From assembly GCF_002198735.1 (NCBI RefSeq), contig NZ_MWLO01000065.1:62001-126000 (forward strand): a DNA stretch of 64,000 nt. The letters run 5' to 3'. The notes under the pieces are model-generated. The model saw nothing but the letters and a program-made list of their open reading frames with translations, made no database searches and was not told where the DNA came from. This DNA comes from Ideonella sp. A 288. Lineage in GTDB: Bacteria; Pseudomonadota; Gammaproteobacteria; Burkholderiales; Burkholderiaceae_C. The position numbers and the translations under genes are program-made. Position 1 is the stretch's first letter, and each line of letters opens with the position of its first letter. Of the stretch, positions 27,477 through 36,455 are shown one piece after another.

Positions 27477-27992
27477 ATGAACAAAAACGTCGCAACCTCG
27501 GGCCCGATCGACCTGGACGCCACCGACCTTCGCCTGCTCGAGTTGCTGCAGGCCGATGCGTCGCGGTCCAACCTCGAGCTGGCGGCCGCCGCGCACGTGT
27601 CGCCGGCCACCTGTCTTCGGCGCGTGAAGCGCCTGGTTGAGGCCGGCGTGATCGAACGCCGTGTCGCATTGCTCTCGATCGACCGCCTGGGCGCGGGCGT
27701 GACGGCGCTGGTGGAACTGAGCCTGGACCGCCAGGGCGCCGAGCACCTGGACCGTTTCGAGGCCCGCGCGCTGGCCGACCCGCAGGTGCAGCAGTGCTAC
27801 CGCGTCTCGCCGGGGCCGGATTTCATGCTGGTGGTGTGGGCGGCCGACATGGCCGGCTACCACGCGCTGGTGCAGCGCCTGTTCACCGAGGACGCCAACG
27901 TGCGCAACGTGAAGGCCTTCTTCAGCGTGAAGCGGGCCAAGTTCGATCCGGCGATCGGGCTGGGCACGGCGCGGCCGGGCGGCCGGGGCTGA
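27477..27992 (+). CDS. Lrp/AsnC-family transcription regulator
   Basis: 171 residues from the ATG at 27477. An N-terminal winged HTH (about 10-60; LDATDLRLLELLQADASRSN, HVSPATCLRRVKRL) is followed by an AsnC/RAM ligand-binding domain (about 70-150). These regulators form octamers that sense amino acids or related small molecules. The frame is open 28 codons further upstream, but the HTH position and the AT-rich stretch just before this ATG favour the internal start. It has dyad sites in its own upstream region. The effector is unknown. Confidence 0.85.
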   Translation: MNKNVATSGPIDLDATDLRLLELLQADASRSNLELAAAAHVSPATCLRRVKRLVEAGVIERRVALLSIDRLGAGVTALVELSLDRQGAEHLDRFEARALADPQVQQCYRVSPGPDFMLVVWAADMAGYHALVQRLFTEDANVRNVKAFFSVKRAKFDPAIGLGTARPGGRG

Positions 27993-28038
27993 GACCGATA
28001 ACGGCAGAGGTGGCTGGGCGCCACTGCCCGCCCCACGG

Positions 28039-29277
28039 TCACTGGCCGTTGCCCGACGACCGGGCCTTGACCCGAGCGCACAGGCGCAGCACTGGGGCAT
28101 CGACCGCCCGCTCGAAGGCGACGGCCAGCGCGACCGTGCCGGCGAGATAGGCCACGAACAGCAGCACGAGCCGGCCGCCGTCCAGCGCGTCGAAGCGGAC
28201 CGCCGCCGTCGCCGCCGCTGTGTACAGCAGTGGCACATGCACCAGGTAGATGGGAAAGGACTGCCGCCCCAGCCATGCCGCCATCGGCGTCGACAGCGCG
28301 CGTCGCCAGCCCGGCAGGTGCATCGCGGCAGCCACCAGCACGACCGCCACCAGCGGGTACAGCAGGCCGTTCTGCAGTTCCGGCCGCAGGGCCGGCGGCC
28401 ATGCGGACTGCAGCATCAACGGCGCCAGGCCCGACCACGGCGTGGCCAGAACGACGGCGACCAGCACGGCCAGCACCGACAGGCGAGCACCGGGTGCCCA
28501 GCCACGCTCACCGGCCAGCAAGAGCAGTGCACCGAGGCAGAAGCAGAGGTAGGCCTTGTGGATCGGCGCACATGCCAGCACGGCACACAAAGCCCAGGCC
28601 ACCGGCCAGCGCCGCACCCGGACCAGATGGAACAGCGCAAACAGGGCCAGGGACCCGAGCAGTTCGTAGCGCATGGTCCACAAGACGTTGTTGAAGCGTG
28701 CATGGCCTCGCGTGAACACGCCCACCAGCCCCTCGTAGACCGCCGCGCCGAATGGCGGCAGCGGAGCCTGTGCTGTGTAGCCCAGCCATGGGCCTGGCGA
28801 GCGGACGGCCAAGGTCATGGCCGCGGTCGGCCACGCGCTCAACAGGCACCAGGCCAGCACGACGCTGGCCGTGGCCGGCAGGGCCAGCCGAACGAAGCGC
28901 AGCACGCCATCGCGTGCCAGGTGTCGCCGGGGCCGCAGCGAACTGGCGGCCAGCACGAAACCGCTGAGAACGAAGAACACCGACACCGCGAGCTCCCCGT
29001 TGAAGAGCAGCGACACCGGACTGGCGACCCAGCCCGGGTACTGCGCCGACCAATGGGGCACGACACCCGGCGCAAAGGCCGACAGGAAGTGGAACGCGAC
29101 CACGACCAGGGCCGCCACACCACGCAGGCCATCCAGCGACGCCATTCGTCGAAGTCCGGGCGCCGGCATGGCGGCGGGCGGCGCAGCAGCCTGCCCATCG
29201 GCCTGCCCAGCGAAAGACGCGTCCACCAGGAGCAGCACCGGTGGCGCGCCCGCCGGGTCAGCGCAGTCGCTGCGCAT
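28039..29277 (-). CDS. Acyltransferase 3 family membrane protein (OafA-like)
   Basis: About 412 residues with roughly ten membrane helices. The family start LDGLRGVAALVVVAFHF is plain. Members transfer acetyl or other acyl groups to exported sugars, which suggests modification of the polysaccharide made by this cluster. The ATG at 29277 overlaps the HAD gene by 20 bases; an ATG at 29169 would remove 36 residues with little family similarity and is the alternative. Last gene of the exopolysaccharide operon; no terminator was found in the 46 bp to the convergent lrp gene. Confidence 0.85.
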   Translation of the reverse strand: MRSDCADPAGAPPVLLLVDASFAGQADGQAAAPPAAMPAPGLRRMASLDGLRGVAALVVVAFHFLSAFAPGVVPHWSAQYPGWVASPVSLLFNGELAVSVFFVLSGFVLAASSLRPRRHLARDGVLRFVRLALPATASVVLAWCLLSAWPTAAMTLAVRSPGPWLGYTAQAPLPPFGAAVYEGLVGVFTRGHARFNNVLWTMRYELLGSLALFALFHLVRVRRWPVAWALCAVLACAPIHKAYLCFCLGALLLLAGERGWAPGARLSVLAVLVAVVLATPWSGLAPLMLQSAWPPALRPELQNGLLYPLVAVVLVAAAMHLPGWRRALSTPMAAWLGRQSFPIYLVHVPLLYTAAATAAVRFDALDGGRLVLLFVAYLAGTVALAVAFERAVDAPVLRLCARVKARSSGNGQ

Positions 29278-30763
29278 GGTGCCTCGCCAGGCCGGACCGA
29301 AGCCATCGCTTGACCACGCCCCCGTGCGCCCGCCAGCCGCACCAGAGCAGCGCCGGGCACCAGGGCAGCAGGGACGCGTCGTGACCTGCCATGCCCGCGC
29401 CCACCAACCAGGCGCAGGCCAGCGCGCCGAAGACCACCAGGCGCACGGTGCCCTTGGGCAGGGCATTGGCCGCGGCGCGGCTGCCGCGGCGGTAGACGAG
29501 GTACTTCACCCACATCATCGTGGCCTGGGCCACGCCCAGCGCCACGCCGGCAGCCGCCACCGGCAAGACGACGAACAGCCCCAGCGACTTGGCGATCTGC
29601 AAGCCGGCATAAGGCAACACACGGTGTGCCGGGGCAAGGCGGTTGTAGACCGCGTAGACGGCCCGGGTGAACAGCAGCACGGCCATCCAGCGCCCCAGGG
29701 TGGCCACGGTACCCAACGGCCCGGCGTCACCGGGCACCGTGCCGAACTGCAGCACCAGGCTGCCGGCGACCGCCAGCACCAGCGCCCACGCCCAGGCCCG
29801 ACGCACCAGCAGGGGGTCGGCCAGCGCGGCCGCGCCGGCGCGCACGGCTGGGTGGGCCTCGCGCCGTGCGGCAAGCTGGTCGTTCTCCTGATAACCGATA
29901 TCGTAAACGGCCAGATACGATGCAAAGAGCAGCAGTGCCCCCAGCAGGCGTGTGGCATCAACGCCCGGCCCGCCCGACACGGCCAGCAGCGCGATGGCGA
30001 GATCGACGAACACCACCTGATCGAGTGCGTGGCGGCGCTCGAACTTGGCGCCGAACGCATAGGCACCCGGCAGGTAGTGCAGCCGCCCGCCGTCGACTGG
30101 CTGCCCTGCGGGCTGCACGAGGTGGGGGCTGGCCACCTGATCGAGCAGGTCGGCGTCGTGCAGTGAATCGGTGACGAAGATGGCGCCACGCAGTTCGTCG
30201 TCTGTCAGCACCTGCCGGACCATGTCGAGCTTGCCTCGACGCGCCGGGCCACGCAGGTGCCACAAGGGCGTGCACACCCTGGGACAGTCCGCCCAGCGGC
30301 TGCCAGCCAGCATCGGACCGATGACGGCCTCGAAGCCGAACGAGACGATCACCACCCGCTGCGGGTCCACCGCGGCCAGTTCCCGGGCCAGCGGGTGGTC
30401 GCTGTGCCGGGCCCACAGACCGTGTGCCCGCCGTCGCCAGCGCCACAGGTTCCAGGGCGTCACCAGCACGATCAGCAACACGCGCCAGCGGTCGCGTGCG
30501 AGTTGCCATGCATGGGCCTTCAGCACCCTCGCCGGCAACAGCAGACGCACCAGCAGCAGGACCAGCGAAACGATCAGCGAGGGCACCGCGGCCTGGATGA
30601 AGCGCTCGGTGCTGTTGGACGCGAACAGCGTGTGGTCGAAGTCGAGCAGCACGCGAGCCTGGGGTCGCTCGGCCAGAGCCTGACCGACCCGCGCGGCGTC
30701 GCTGCGGCCTGTCGAAGCCCGCTGGGGCACAGCGCCGTTGCCCTGATCCGCCGACGCGTTCAC
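29258..30763 (-). CDS. HAD-type phosphatase fused to a multi-pass membrane domain
   Basis: 501 residues from a GTG at 30763 that overlaps the flippase stop (GTGA). The N-terminal HAD domain has DFDHT (nucleophile motif), IVSFGFE and TDSLHDADLL. The C-terminal half has about seven hydrophobic helices and the segment YDIGYQENDQLAARREAHP, reminiscent of the Asp-rich motif of UbiA prenyltransferases. HAD-UbiA fusions occur in lipid-carrier and polysaccharide pathways, so a role with polyprenyl or lipid-linked intermediates is plausible but not shown. The HAD part itself also contains hydrophobic stretches near residues 45-100. Confidence 0.6.
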   Translation of the reverse strand: MNASADQGNGAVPQRASTGRSDAARVGQALAERPQARVLLDFDHTLFASNSTERFIQAAVPSLIVSLVLLLVRLLLPARVLKAHAWQLARDRWRVLLIVLVTPWNLWRWRRRAHGLWARHSDHPLARELAAVDPQRVVIVSFGFEAVIGPMLAGSRWADCPRVCTPLWHLRGPARRGKLDMVRQVLTDDELRGAIFVTDSLHDADLLDQVASPHLVQPAGQPVDGGRLHYLPGAYAFGAKFERRHALDQVVFVDLAIALLAVSGGPGVDATRLLGALLLFASYLAVYDIGYQENDQLAARREAHPAVRAGAAALADPLLVRRAWAWALVLAVAGSLVLQFGTVPGDAGPLGTVATLGRWMAVLLFTRAVYAVYNRLAPAHRVLPYAGLQIAKSLGLFVVLPVAAAGVALGVAQATMMWVKYLVYRRGSRAAANALPKGTVRLVVFGALACAWLVGAGMAGHDASLLPWCPALLWCGWRAHGGVVKRWLRSGLARHHAQRLR

Positions 30764-32115
30764 CGGGGTTCCTTCGGGCTGCAGCCTCCGGCAGCGGACC
30801 TCTCGGCGGCCCGGCGCACGTCGCGCCGCAGCAGCACGACGCAGGCCAGGCCCACGCCCAGATCGCACACGACACGGGCGACGGCCGCGCCCCGAGCGCC
30901 GTCCAGCGCCGCGGCGCCGAACACCGCCAGCACGCCGATCAGGGCCATGCCGACGCTGACCTGCGACAGTGCGCGCTCGAGGCCGCGCGGCACGAGCACG
31001 TAGATGGCCATCGCACTGTTGAAGGCCCCGATCAGGAACAGCGGGCTCAGCCATCGCATCGTCTGGCCCACCCCCTCGAAGCGGGGCCCGAGCCACAGCG
31101 ACAGCACCGACGGCATCACCGTCAGCGTCAGCACCGTGGCCACGGCGCCGACGAGGCACACCACCCGCACGGCCAGCCGCTGTTCGCGCGTGAGCAGGGT
31201 GCTGGCCACCGGGCCGGCCTGGCTGAGCTGGCGCGAGAACCACGGCATCAGCACCTGGCCGGCCGGGCCCAGCAGGCCCAGCGCCACCATCACCACCTTC
31301 TCGGCGGTGCCGAACTGCATCACCTGCTCGGGCGTGGACAGCGCCGACAGCGCATAGGTGCCCACCACGGCCATCAACATGGCCGCGCCGCCGTTGATGA
31401 ACAGCGGCGCCGCCTGCTTCAGCAGCACCAGACCCTCGCGCCACGGAGACGGTCGCAGCGCCAGGTGGCGGCGCGCCAGGCCGTAGGCCCAGGCCGAGGT
31501 GAGCACACCCTGCGCCAGCAGGGCCGCCATCACCCAGGGCGCGTCGGCCGGGCCGCGCACCAGCCAGGCCACCAGGCCCAGCGTGAGCAGGCAGCCGGCG
31601 CCTTCGATGAGCACCGGCGTGGTGAAGTCGAAGCGGCCCTGGAAGTACCAGCCCAGGTTGAAGCCGCTGATCACGCCGCACAGCACCGCCAGGCCGGCCA
31701 CCAGCGGGTGCGCCGCCAGCAGCGGCGACGCCAGGATGGCGCCCAGGCCCACCAGCGCCGCCACCGGCATCAGCAGCAGCCGGCCGGTGATCTGGCGCGA
31801 GAACTCGGCCTGCCGTTCGGCGTCGGTGGACGTGGCCGCCAGGTTGCGCGCTCCGGCGAAGGAGAAGCCCCAGTTCTGCACCGACCAGACGATGTTCTGG
31901 GCGGCCATCGCGGCCAGCACCAGGCCATAGGCCGCCGGGCCCAGCGTGCGCGCGTACAGCGGGATCAGCAGCAACAGGTAAAGCGAGCGGAAGGCATAGC
32001 CACCATAGGCCGAGAGCAGGCTCTTGGTGAGTCGCGGCGCGGCGGCGGCCGGTGCGTCGAGGCGCCGACCGCCCAACGGCGCGGGCAGCGAACGCAGGTC
32101 GGTCGGGGCCGTCAT
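30760..32115 (-). CDS. Polysaccharide flippase (Wzx-like)
   Basis: 451 residues with about twelve to fourteen membrane helices. The start SLLSAYGGYAFRSLYLLLLIPLYARTLGPAAYG is characteristic of MATE/MVF-type polysaccharide transporters. It would flip lipid-linked repeat units across the inner membrane for polymerisation by the Wzy-like protein encoded at 38519. It overlaps both neighbours by four bases. Length is normal for the family. Confidence 0.85.
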   Translation of the reverse strand: MTAPTDLRSLPAPLGGRRLDAPAAAAPRLTKSLLSAYGGYAFRSLYLLLLIPLYARTLGPAAYGLVLAAMAAQNIVWSVQNWGFSFAGARNLAATSTDAERQAEFSRQITGRLLLMPVAALVGLGAILASPLLAAHPLVAGLAVLCGVISGFNLGWYFQGRFDFTTPVLIEGAGCLLTLGLVAWLVRGPADAPWVMAALLAQGVLTSAWAYGLARRHLALRPSPWREGLVLLKQAAPLFINGGAAMLMAVVGTYALSALSTPEQVMQFGTAEKVVMVALGLLGPAGQVLMPWFSRQLSQAGPVASTLLTREQRLAVRVVCLVGAVATVLTLTVMPSVLSLWLGPRFEGVGQTMRWLSPLFLIGAFNSAMAIYVLVPRGLERALSQVSVGMALIGVLAVFGAAALDGARGAAVARVVCDLGVGLACVVLLRRDVRRAAERSAAGGCSPKEPR

Positions 32116-33253
32116 GCCGGCACCTCGGCCAGGCCGCTCGGGCCCAGCACGGCGTGGTAGCGGCGCTGGCATTGGGCCCAGCCGAACAGCGCCACGGCGT
32201 CCCGCCGGGCGCCGCCGTCGGCCCCCACCGGCCGCGGCTCGGTGGCCAGCGCGCGCACGGCCTGGACCAGGTCGTCGTCGCTGGCGAAGCGGCGCACGCC
32301 GGGCAGGCGCTGCTCGGCCCAGCGCACGAAGCTGCTGTCTCGGGCCAGGATCACCGGCACCCGGCCGGCGGCCTCGAAGAAGGCACCGCTGACCAGCATC
32401 GACGCGTCGGCATGCGGCAGGATCAGCACGTCCAGCGCCGTCATCTCGCGATCGAAGGCGGCATCGTCGAGTTGGCCGGGCAGGAAGCTCACCGCCGGGG
32501 CCAGCCCGCGCTGGTCGATCACCGCGCGCAACTGTGCGGCATAGGCCTCGGTGGACCTGCCGCGGATGTGCAGCGGCAGGCCGGCCGGCCAGACCCCCAG
32601 CAGCGCATCGATGCGCTTGTAGGGCCGCACCGCTTCGGCCTGCTGGGCGCGGCGGCGGGGGCTGCGGCGGGTGGTGGTACCGATGGCGCGGCGGTCGGCA
32701 TGCCGGTCGTCGAACCGGGCGCGTCCCAGTACAGCGGGTGCGGCAGGTACTCGGCGCGGTAGCGGTCGGCACAGGCCGGGTCGTGCACGACGCGCCGGTC
32801 GGCCACCCAGCGCAGCAGGCCCACCAGGGCCACCGACACCCGGCGCTGCCAACCGGCGGTGTCGTGCACCGCATGGTCGTGGACGAAGTAGACGCGCTGC
32901 GCCCGCGCCAGCAGCAGCACCAGCAGGTAGCAGGCGAACTCGAGCAGGCCGCGCAGGTGCAGCGCCTGCTGGGTGCCCTGGTGACGGAAGGGCCGCGTCT
33001 CCAGCCAGTGCAGCGTGATCAGGTTGCCGGGCCGCAGCAGGCCCCAGGCGCGGGCACTGAACAGCGTGCGCAGGTTCAGCGGCTGCACGTCGTAGCCGCT
33101 GTCGGCCAGCAGTTGCTTGTGCAGGTCGATGTAGCGGTTGGTGCTGTTGGTGAAGGGCGAGACAAAGGCGGTGCGCGGCCGTAGCGCGGCGCCGGCCACC
33201 GCCTGCGGCGTGCCGCCGGCGCCGCCGGGTGCGGCCACGCCGGAGCCGCTCAT
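32112..33253 (-). pseudogene. Glycosyltransferase with apparent frameshift
   Basis: The N-terminal half (from ATG 33253: RTAFVSPFTNSTNRYIDLHKQL to HPLYWDAPG) and the C-terminal half (AVRPYKRIDALLGVWPAGLPLHIRG to the stop at 32112) are both good GT4-like sequence but lie in different frames. The switch falls within a low-complexity stretch around 32645-32690, likely at the run of five G at 32657-32661, and equals one missing base. Start and stop keep the operon's 4-base overlaps on both sides, so the gene was recently intact, or the shift is a sequencing error. The enzyme would add a sugar to the repeat unit from a nucleotide-sugar donor. Confidence 0.7.
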
Positions 33254-34353
33254 GGCGACACCCCGGCGCTGCGGGCCGACCGGCTGGCGGGGTCGCAGAC
33301 GTAGCGGGCCGCGCGCAGCGCCAGTGGCCGCGGCGCCACCAGCAGCCAAGCGGCCCAGGCCATCAGCCCCAGCTTGCGCGGGCCGCTCAGCCCGTCGCGC
33401 CACCAGATGGCGCGCAGCATGTCGCGCAGCCGCGGGCCGGCCTGGCGCAGGCCGGGGCGGCCCGCGGGGTCGAGCAACAGCGCGGTGGCGTAGGCGGTCT
33501 TCTCGATCGAGAAATCGACCCAGCGCAGCGGCACCGACAGCGTGCCGCCGCTGCGTTCGGCCACCCAGCCGGCGAAGCGGACCACGCGCGCCTGCAGGCG
33601 GTCGCCCAGGCGCTGGCCCTGCTCGGCGTTGCCGAAGTTCAGCGCGCTGTCGGCGCGCGGGAACTGGTGCACCCGGTACAGGCCCAGCGGGCGCTCGCAG
33701 GCCGCGACGGTGCCGAACAGGGTGCTGCCGTAGATGCAGAAGAAGTCGGCGCCGTGGCGGTCGAGCGCGTCGACGGGCAGCGGGAACAGGCGCTGCAGCA
33801 CGCTGCGCCGGTAGGCGTTGCCGGACGCCGGTGGCGACGCATGCGGCACGCCATGGCGCAACAGCCGTGTCGCGACCTCGCCGCGCGCCAGGCTGGAGGG
33901 GATGCTGGTGCCCAGCGGCTCCCCCTGCGGGCCGATCAGCTGCAGGCGGAAGTGCAGCTTGGCCACGCCCTGCGCGAAGCCCTCGGCCACCTGCTGCAGC
34001 GCGTCGGGCAGCAGCAGGTCGTCGGCATCGAGGAAGAGCACCACATCGCCGTCGGCCTGGGAGAAACCGGTGTTGTACGCCGCCACCTGGCCGCCGTTGG
34101 CCTGCACGATCAGTTGCACGCCATGGCGCGCATAGCCGCCGATCACCTGCACCGAGGCGTCGGTGGAGCCGTCGTCGACCACCACGATCTGGCACGCCGG
34201 CCTCGACTGCGACAGCACCGAGTCGAGGGCCGCGCCGATGAAGCGCGCGTAGTTGTAATTGCAGATGACGACCGAGATGCGCGGGTCGGGCAGCGCCGGC
34301 AAGGGCACCGGCGCGCCCGCGTCGACGGGTTGGGCAGTGGCATCGGCGCTCAT
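33250..34353 (-). CDS. GT2-family glycosyltransferase
   Basis: This 367-residue GT-A enzyme shows VVICNYNYARFIGAALDSVL at the N-terminus, VVDDGSTD for the nucleotide and LDADD (DxD-type metal site). The C-terminal 150 residues include a possible membrane-associated helix (LGLMAWAAWLLVAPRPLAL). It should transfer a sugar from a nucleotide donor to the growing lipid-linked unit on the cytoplasmic face. The specific sugar is unknown. It overlaps the following gene by ATGA; a 51-bp gap separates it from the GH16 gene before it. Confidence 0.88.
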   Translation of the reverse strand: MSADATAQPVDAGAPVPLPALPDPRISVVICNYNYARFIGAALDSVLSQSRPACQIVVVDDGSTDASVQVIGGYARHGVQLIVQANGGQVAAYNTGFSQADGDVVLFLDADDLLLPDALQQVAEGFAQGVAKLHFRLQLIGPQGEPLGTSIPSSLARGEVATRLLRHGVPHASPPASGNAYRRSVLQRLFPLPVDALDRHGADFFCIYGSTLFGTVAACERPLGLYRVHQFPRADSALNFGNAEQGQRLGDRLQARVVRFAGWVAERSGGTLSVPLRWVDFSIEKTAYATALLLDPAGRPGLRQAGPRLRDMLRAIWWRDGLSGPRKLGLMAWAAWLLVAPRPLALRAARYVCDPASRSARSAGVSP

Positions 34354-34404
34354 CGATGGCTCCTGGTCAGGCGGGGTGGGCGGGTGGCGGGCGTCATGTG
34401 GGCC

Positions 34405-35247
34405 TCATGCGGCCGCCCAGGCCCGCACGTGGTCGACGTCCATGCGGTGCTCGCCCGGTTCGATGTCGGGCTCGATGGCCAGGTTGACCAGCACCGTCAG
34501 GCGCTGCTCGCGCATGTCGGCCGGCGCGGCCACGCGCCACACCGGGCGGCGGTTGAAGTAGTACGTGATCGCATCGGCCGTCACCATGGCGCCGTACAGG
34601 TTGAAGTCGTCGGGGCGGGTGTCGGCGCCGTAGGCCGTGGCATTGCCCTGGCCCCAGGCGGGCCGCCCGCTGCCGTTGGGCCACAGGTGCGCCACGCAGC
34701 GAAACTGCTGCGGCTGGCGGCCATAGAACTCGACGACGTCGATCTCCACCCGCGGCCCGGCGGGATGGGTGGCCACCAGCCAGAACGCCGGCCACACGCC
34801 GCGCGCCAGCGGAAAGCGCAGGCGGGCCTCGAAGTAGCCCAGGGCCTGCCGGAAGCCGCCGCCGGCCCGGTCGCTGGACGCCAGCAGGCCGGTGGTCCAG
34901 CGCCCGCCCGAAGCCGCGTCGCCCCGCCGCGCCGTGATGCGCAACAAGCCGTCGGTGGTGGCCCACGCCTGGCCGGGCCCGGGGTCGGTGAAGCGGGCCG
35001 CGCCGAAATCGCCGTTCCAGGGCGTGTGGGCGATCCACTTCGACGGGCCCCACGCGCTGACCTCGGGGGGTCGGTCGAAGTCCTCGGAAAAGCTGAGCCG
35101 GTGGCCGGACAGGTCGAGCGGCGCAAGCCCCTCCTCGGCCACCGAGCCCGTGGCCGTGCCGGCCAGGCCGCTGCCCACCAGGGCCAGCGTCTGGCGGCGG
35201 TTGGGGGCGTGCCAGCCCGCGGGCGGGCTCTTGTGACGTTGGCTCAT
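34405..35247 (-). CDS. Secreted GH16 glycanase, Tat signal
   Basis: 280 residues. The N-terminus NRRQTLALVGSGLAGTATG has the twin-arginine layout of a Tat signal. The GH16 catalytic motif is complete: E168, D170 and E173 in EIDVVEF. GH16 enzymes cleave beta-1,3/1,4 glucans, galactans and similar polymers by a retaining mechanism. Within a Wzx/Wzy-type operon such an enzyme usually trims or releases the polymer in the periplasm or outside the cell. The substrate is probably the product of this cluster, by inference. ATGA overlap with the upstream GT4 gene. Confidence 0.85.
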   Translation of the reverse strand: MSQRHKSPPAGWHAPNRRQTLALVGSGLAGTATGSVAEEGLAPLDLSGHRLSFSEDFDRPPEVSAWGPSKWIAHTPWNGDFGAARFTDPGPGQAWATTDGLLRITARRGDAASGGRWTTGLLASSDRAGGGFRQALGYFEARLRFPLARGVWPAFWLVATHPAGPRVEIDVVEFYGRQPQQFRCVAHLWPNGSGRPAWGQGNATAYGADTRPDDFNLYGAMVTADAITYYFNRRPVWRVAAPADMREQRLTVLVNLAIEPDIEPGEHRMDVDHVRAWAAA

Positions 35248-36455
35248 GCCCGCGCCCTGCGCAACAGTTCCAGCACCGGCGCGGCCTCGTCCGACGGGGC
35301 CACCGGCGCGGCCCGCAGCGCGCGCTGGTGCTCGACCCACTGGCTGAAGCGGTCGCGGAACGCGACCTCGGAGAAGCGCTCGGCCTGCCGCCGGCAGTCG
35401 GCTGGGTTGATGGCGCCGGACGCAGCGTCGAAGCGGGCCACCGCATCGGCCAGCGCGGCGGCCGTCTGCTCGTGGAAGAACAGGCCGGTGACGCCGTCGA
35501 CCACGGTGTCGAGCGAGCCGCCGCGGCCGAAGGCGATGACCGGGGTGCCGCAGGCCATGGCCTCCACCGGCGCGATGCCGAAATCCTCCTCGGCCGCGAA
35601 CACGAAGGCCCGCGCCTGCTGCATGGCCTGCACCAGCGCGGCATCGTCGACATGGCCGCGCACCTCGATGTTGGCGTGGCCGGCGGCCAGCGCGCGCACG
35701 CGCGGCAGGTCGGGGCCGTCGCCCACCACCACCAGCCGGTGCTGCGGCATGTCGGCGAAGGCCTGCACGATCAGCGGCATGCGCTTGTACGGCACCATGC
35801 GCGACGCGGCCAGGAAGTACCGGTCGCGGCCGCTGCCCACGGTGAAGCGATCGGTGGCCACTGGCGGGTGGATGACGGTGGCGCTGCGGCGGTAGGCCTT
35901 GTGCACGCGCTGGGCGATGAAGCGGCTGTTGGCCGCGAAGGCATCGACGCCGTTGGCAGATCGCACGTCCCAGCCACGCAGGTAATGCAGCAGGCCACGC
36001 GCCAGTGCGCTGCGCAGGCCGCGCTCCAGGCCCGATTCGCGCAGGTACTGGTGCTGCAGGTCCCAGGCGTAGCGCATCGGCGAGTGCATGTAGCTGAGGT
36101 GCAGCTGCGACGGCCCGGTGACCACGCCCTTGGCCACCGCGTGGTTGGACGACAGCACCAGGTCGTAGCCCGACAGGTCGAGCTGCTCCATGGCCAGCGG
36201 CATCAGCGGCAGGTAGTGGCGAAAGTGCCGGCGCGCGCCGGGCAGGCGCTGCACGAAGCTCGTGCGCGGCACCCGGCCCTGCAGGCGGTGGCGGTCGGCC
36301 TCGGGCAGGAAGTCGACCACCGTGAACAGGTCGGCTTGCGGGTACAGCCCCAGCCACTGCTCCACCACCTTCTCGCTGCCAGCCCAGGTGGCCAGCCACT
36401 CGTGCACGATGGCGATGCGCAGAGCGTGCCCGGGCGGGCGGGTCATGTCGTTCAT
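35244..36455 (-). CDS. GT4-family glycosyltransferase
   Basis: 403 residues. The GT-B fold is shown by RIAIVHEWLATWAGSEKVVEQ at the N-terminus and by the donor-site segment AAEEDFGIAPVEAMACGTPVIAFGRGG near residue 310. This subgroup is common in exopolysaccharide clusters and often transfers mannose or similar sugars with retention. The start at 36455 overlaps the preceding gene (ATGA); an ATG three codons later is possible. It overlaps the GH16 gene in the same way. Confidence 0.9.
   Translation of the reverse strand: MNDMTRPPGHALRIAIVHEWLATWAGSEKVVEQWLGLYPQADLFTVVDFLPEADRHRLQGRVPRTSFVQRLPGARRHFRHYLPLMPLAMEQLDLSGYDLVLSSNHAVAKGVVTGPSQLHLSYMHSPMRYAWDLQHQYLRESGLERGLRSALARGLLHYLRGWDVRSANGVDAFAANSRFIAQRVHKAYRRSATVIHPPVATDRFTVGSGRDRYFLAASRMVPYKRMPLIVQAFADMPQHRLVVVGDGPDLPRVRALAAGHANIEVRGHVDDAALVQAMQQARAFVFAAEEDFGIAPVEAMACGTPVIAFGRGGSLDTVVDGVTGLFFHEQTAAALADAVARFDAASGAINPADCRRQAERFSEVAFRDRFSQWVEHQRALRAAPVAPSDEAAPVLELLRRARA

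Noticed and set aside
33229-35895. 888-codon open frame on the plus strand across glycosyltransferase and GH16 genes
   Set aside because: It crosses three well-supported minus-strand genes and encodes low-complexity Ala/Arg/Gln-rich sequence without family motifs.
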